DNA of 31,801 bases from Mesaphorura yosii (lineage: Eukaryota; Arthropoda; Collembola; Poduromorpha; Tullbergiidae), in assembly GCA_009869945.1 (NCBI GenBank), contig WIXG01000621.1:1-31801 (forward strand). The letters run 5' to 3'. The notes below the pieces were generated by a model. The model worked only from the letters and a program-made list of their open reading frames with translations, had not been told where the DNA came from and did no database searches. The translations under genes were made by a program, and so were the position numbers. This document shows positions 31,246 to 31,801 of this stretch, one piece after another (the stretch's first letter is position 1; each line of letters opens with the position of its first letter).

Positions 31246-31350
31246 TGAAACAATAAAAGCCCAGGCCCGATTAAGAGTCCATGGGCTGTTATTTCCGATT
31301 GAGCACGCCAAAATCGACTGTTTGAAACAATAGTAGCCCAGGTCTATTAA
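31246..31350 (+). repeat. Right subterminal repeat units
   Basis: Units start TTTGAAACAATAAAAGCCCAGG (31,246) and TTTGAAACAATAGTAGCCCAGG (31,321), 75 bp apart. The first includes GTCCATGGGCTGTTATTTCCG, matching the left-side unit. The second runs directly into the terminal inverted repeat. Confidence 0.75.
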
Positions 31351-31429
31351 TTCGATAAATCCGGTATATATATGAAATACAATTCGCTGGAATCCTTAGG
31401 TTTCCTTAGGCTTAGCTATTGATTTGTAT

Positions 31430-31494
31430 ATGACTCATCAATCGCGAGCGCATGACCGAAATCAGGACCTTAACTGGTACCATCCTTTATAGAT
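31430..31494 (-). repeat. Right terminal arm of outer element
   Basis: Reverse-complement partner of 29,885-29,950. On plus it reads ACTCATCAATCG ... CCTTAACTGGTACC. Confidence 0.7.
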
Positions 31495-31801
31495 CCAACT
31501 TCGTTCGCCCTGAATGTTAATTTGATATCTACCCAAGTCGAGTTCGCCGTTTAAGCGACCGCGTTAATCAACAAAATATGAATTATCTGAACTAACAGCA
31601 TTAAAAAAACTCTAGTAGCATAGCGATAAGAGGTCGATTGAAGAATCGCATTAATCAGTGCTATCCCACTCATAGCTTTCTTATACCGTAAATTTTCCAA
31701 CAAACGCATGTGCGGTTATTTAAAAATGGAGGTCGGCGAATGTGCGCTTATTAGAGACAGGGCGATTATAAGAAGTGTGCGTTTATTAACAAATTTCAGT
31801 T
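31495..31801. other. Right-edge spacer with short repeated motif
   Basis: No gene is seen. Near the edge TACCGTAAATTTTCC (about 31,684) is followed by three spaced copies of a GTGCGnTTATT motif (about 31,710, 31,742 and 31,776). It may be the start of another inverted-repeat element cut by the window end. Confidence 0.4.

Larger units (their letters stand above)
30705..31364. mobile_element. Inner 660-bp pogo/Tigger-like non-autonomous element
   Basis: Both ends read CCGGATTTATCGAATTAATAG inward, 21 bp without mismatch, and each is bordered by TATA, consistent with insertion at TA. Inside are four subterminal repeat units and the C-terminal end of a pogo-type transposase. TA duplication, inverted ends and transposase type agree with the Tc1/mariner-pogo superfamily. 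The catalytic part of the enzyme is absent, so it depends on another source. Confidence 0.75.
29885..31494. mobile_element. Outer inverted-repeat element, about 1.6 kb
   Basis: The left arm at about 29,885-29,950 (core GGTACCAGTTAAGG, then CGATTGATGAGT) recurs as its reverse complement at about 31,430-31,494, with roughly 85-90% identity over 58-65 bp and weaker pairing inward. No clean target duplication is seen, so boundaries are approximate. It encloses the pogo-like element below. A third arm-like piece (TGACTCAT...TGACCGAAAT) sits at 30,589-30,625 in the same orientation as the right arm, hinting at older rearrangement. No transposase belonging to this outer layer was recognised; the 79-codon minus frame at 30,187-30,426 has no known relative. 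Confidence 0.65.

Noticed and set aside
1..31801. tRNA, rRNA, CRISPR array or bacterial-style operon
   Set aside because: Both strands were read for these; no cloverleaf, rRNA-like block, regularly spaced repeat array or Shine-Dalgarno-linked gene chain was seen.

Overview
The window reads as nuclear DNA of an arthropod. Coding genes are split by short introns (about 55-95 bp, GT-AG, one of about 360 bp), with AATAAA signals and AT-rich spacers. It contains a complete GSK3/shaggy-type kinase, an Antennapedia-class homeobox gene, a secreted GH16 glucanase, an acid-lipase-type lipase, a basigin-like Ig membrane protein and a local family of seven-helix receptor-like proteins. A springtail (Collembola) or a related non-insect hexapod is my best guess. 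That is inferred from the style of the receptor family and was not tested. All exon models were built by hand from reading frame, splice dinucleotides and phase. Each multi-exon model sums to a whole number of codons.

Layout. 1-1,549: a decayed 663-bp Tc1/mariner-like element (243-905) with 58-bp inverted ends and TA duplications, then spacer. 1,550-2,859 (-): receptor A, divergent. 2,860-4,980: spacer with a repeat-derived patch at 4,041-4,330. 5,058-6,109 (+): GH16 beta-glucanase, 4 exons. 6,737-8,451 (+): lipase, 7 exons. 9,518-9,832 (+): small coiled-coil orphan ORF. 11,043-12,721 (+): homeobox gene, 4 exons. 14,959-15,606 (+): C2H2 zinc-finger pseudogene. 15,956-23,049: receptor cluster, with fragment B (+), pseudogene C (+), intact D (-), intact E (-) and decayed tails F and G (-). 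23,298-24,654 (-): basigin-like gene. 25,137-26,527 (-): GSK3. 27,096-27,760 (-): broken retrotransposon-associated ORF. 28,093-29,405 (-): receptor H. 29,885-31,494: nested inverted-repeat elements with a pogo/Tigger-type transposase remnant.

The main theme is a birth-and-death family of receptor-like 7-helix proteins: four intact genes and four broken copies. Their C-terminal block resembles the insect gustatory receptor tail, but has T-M-K-x-x-L-M/L-F where the classic TYxxxxxQF motif would be. The GH16 enzyme and lipase are both secreted-type hydrolases and could act in digestion, but nothing shows that they work together. The kinase, the basigin-like gene and the homeobox gene look like single-copy genes with no visible functional link to their neighbours. 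I see no operon-like structure, tRNA, rRNA or CRISPR array.
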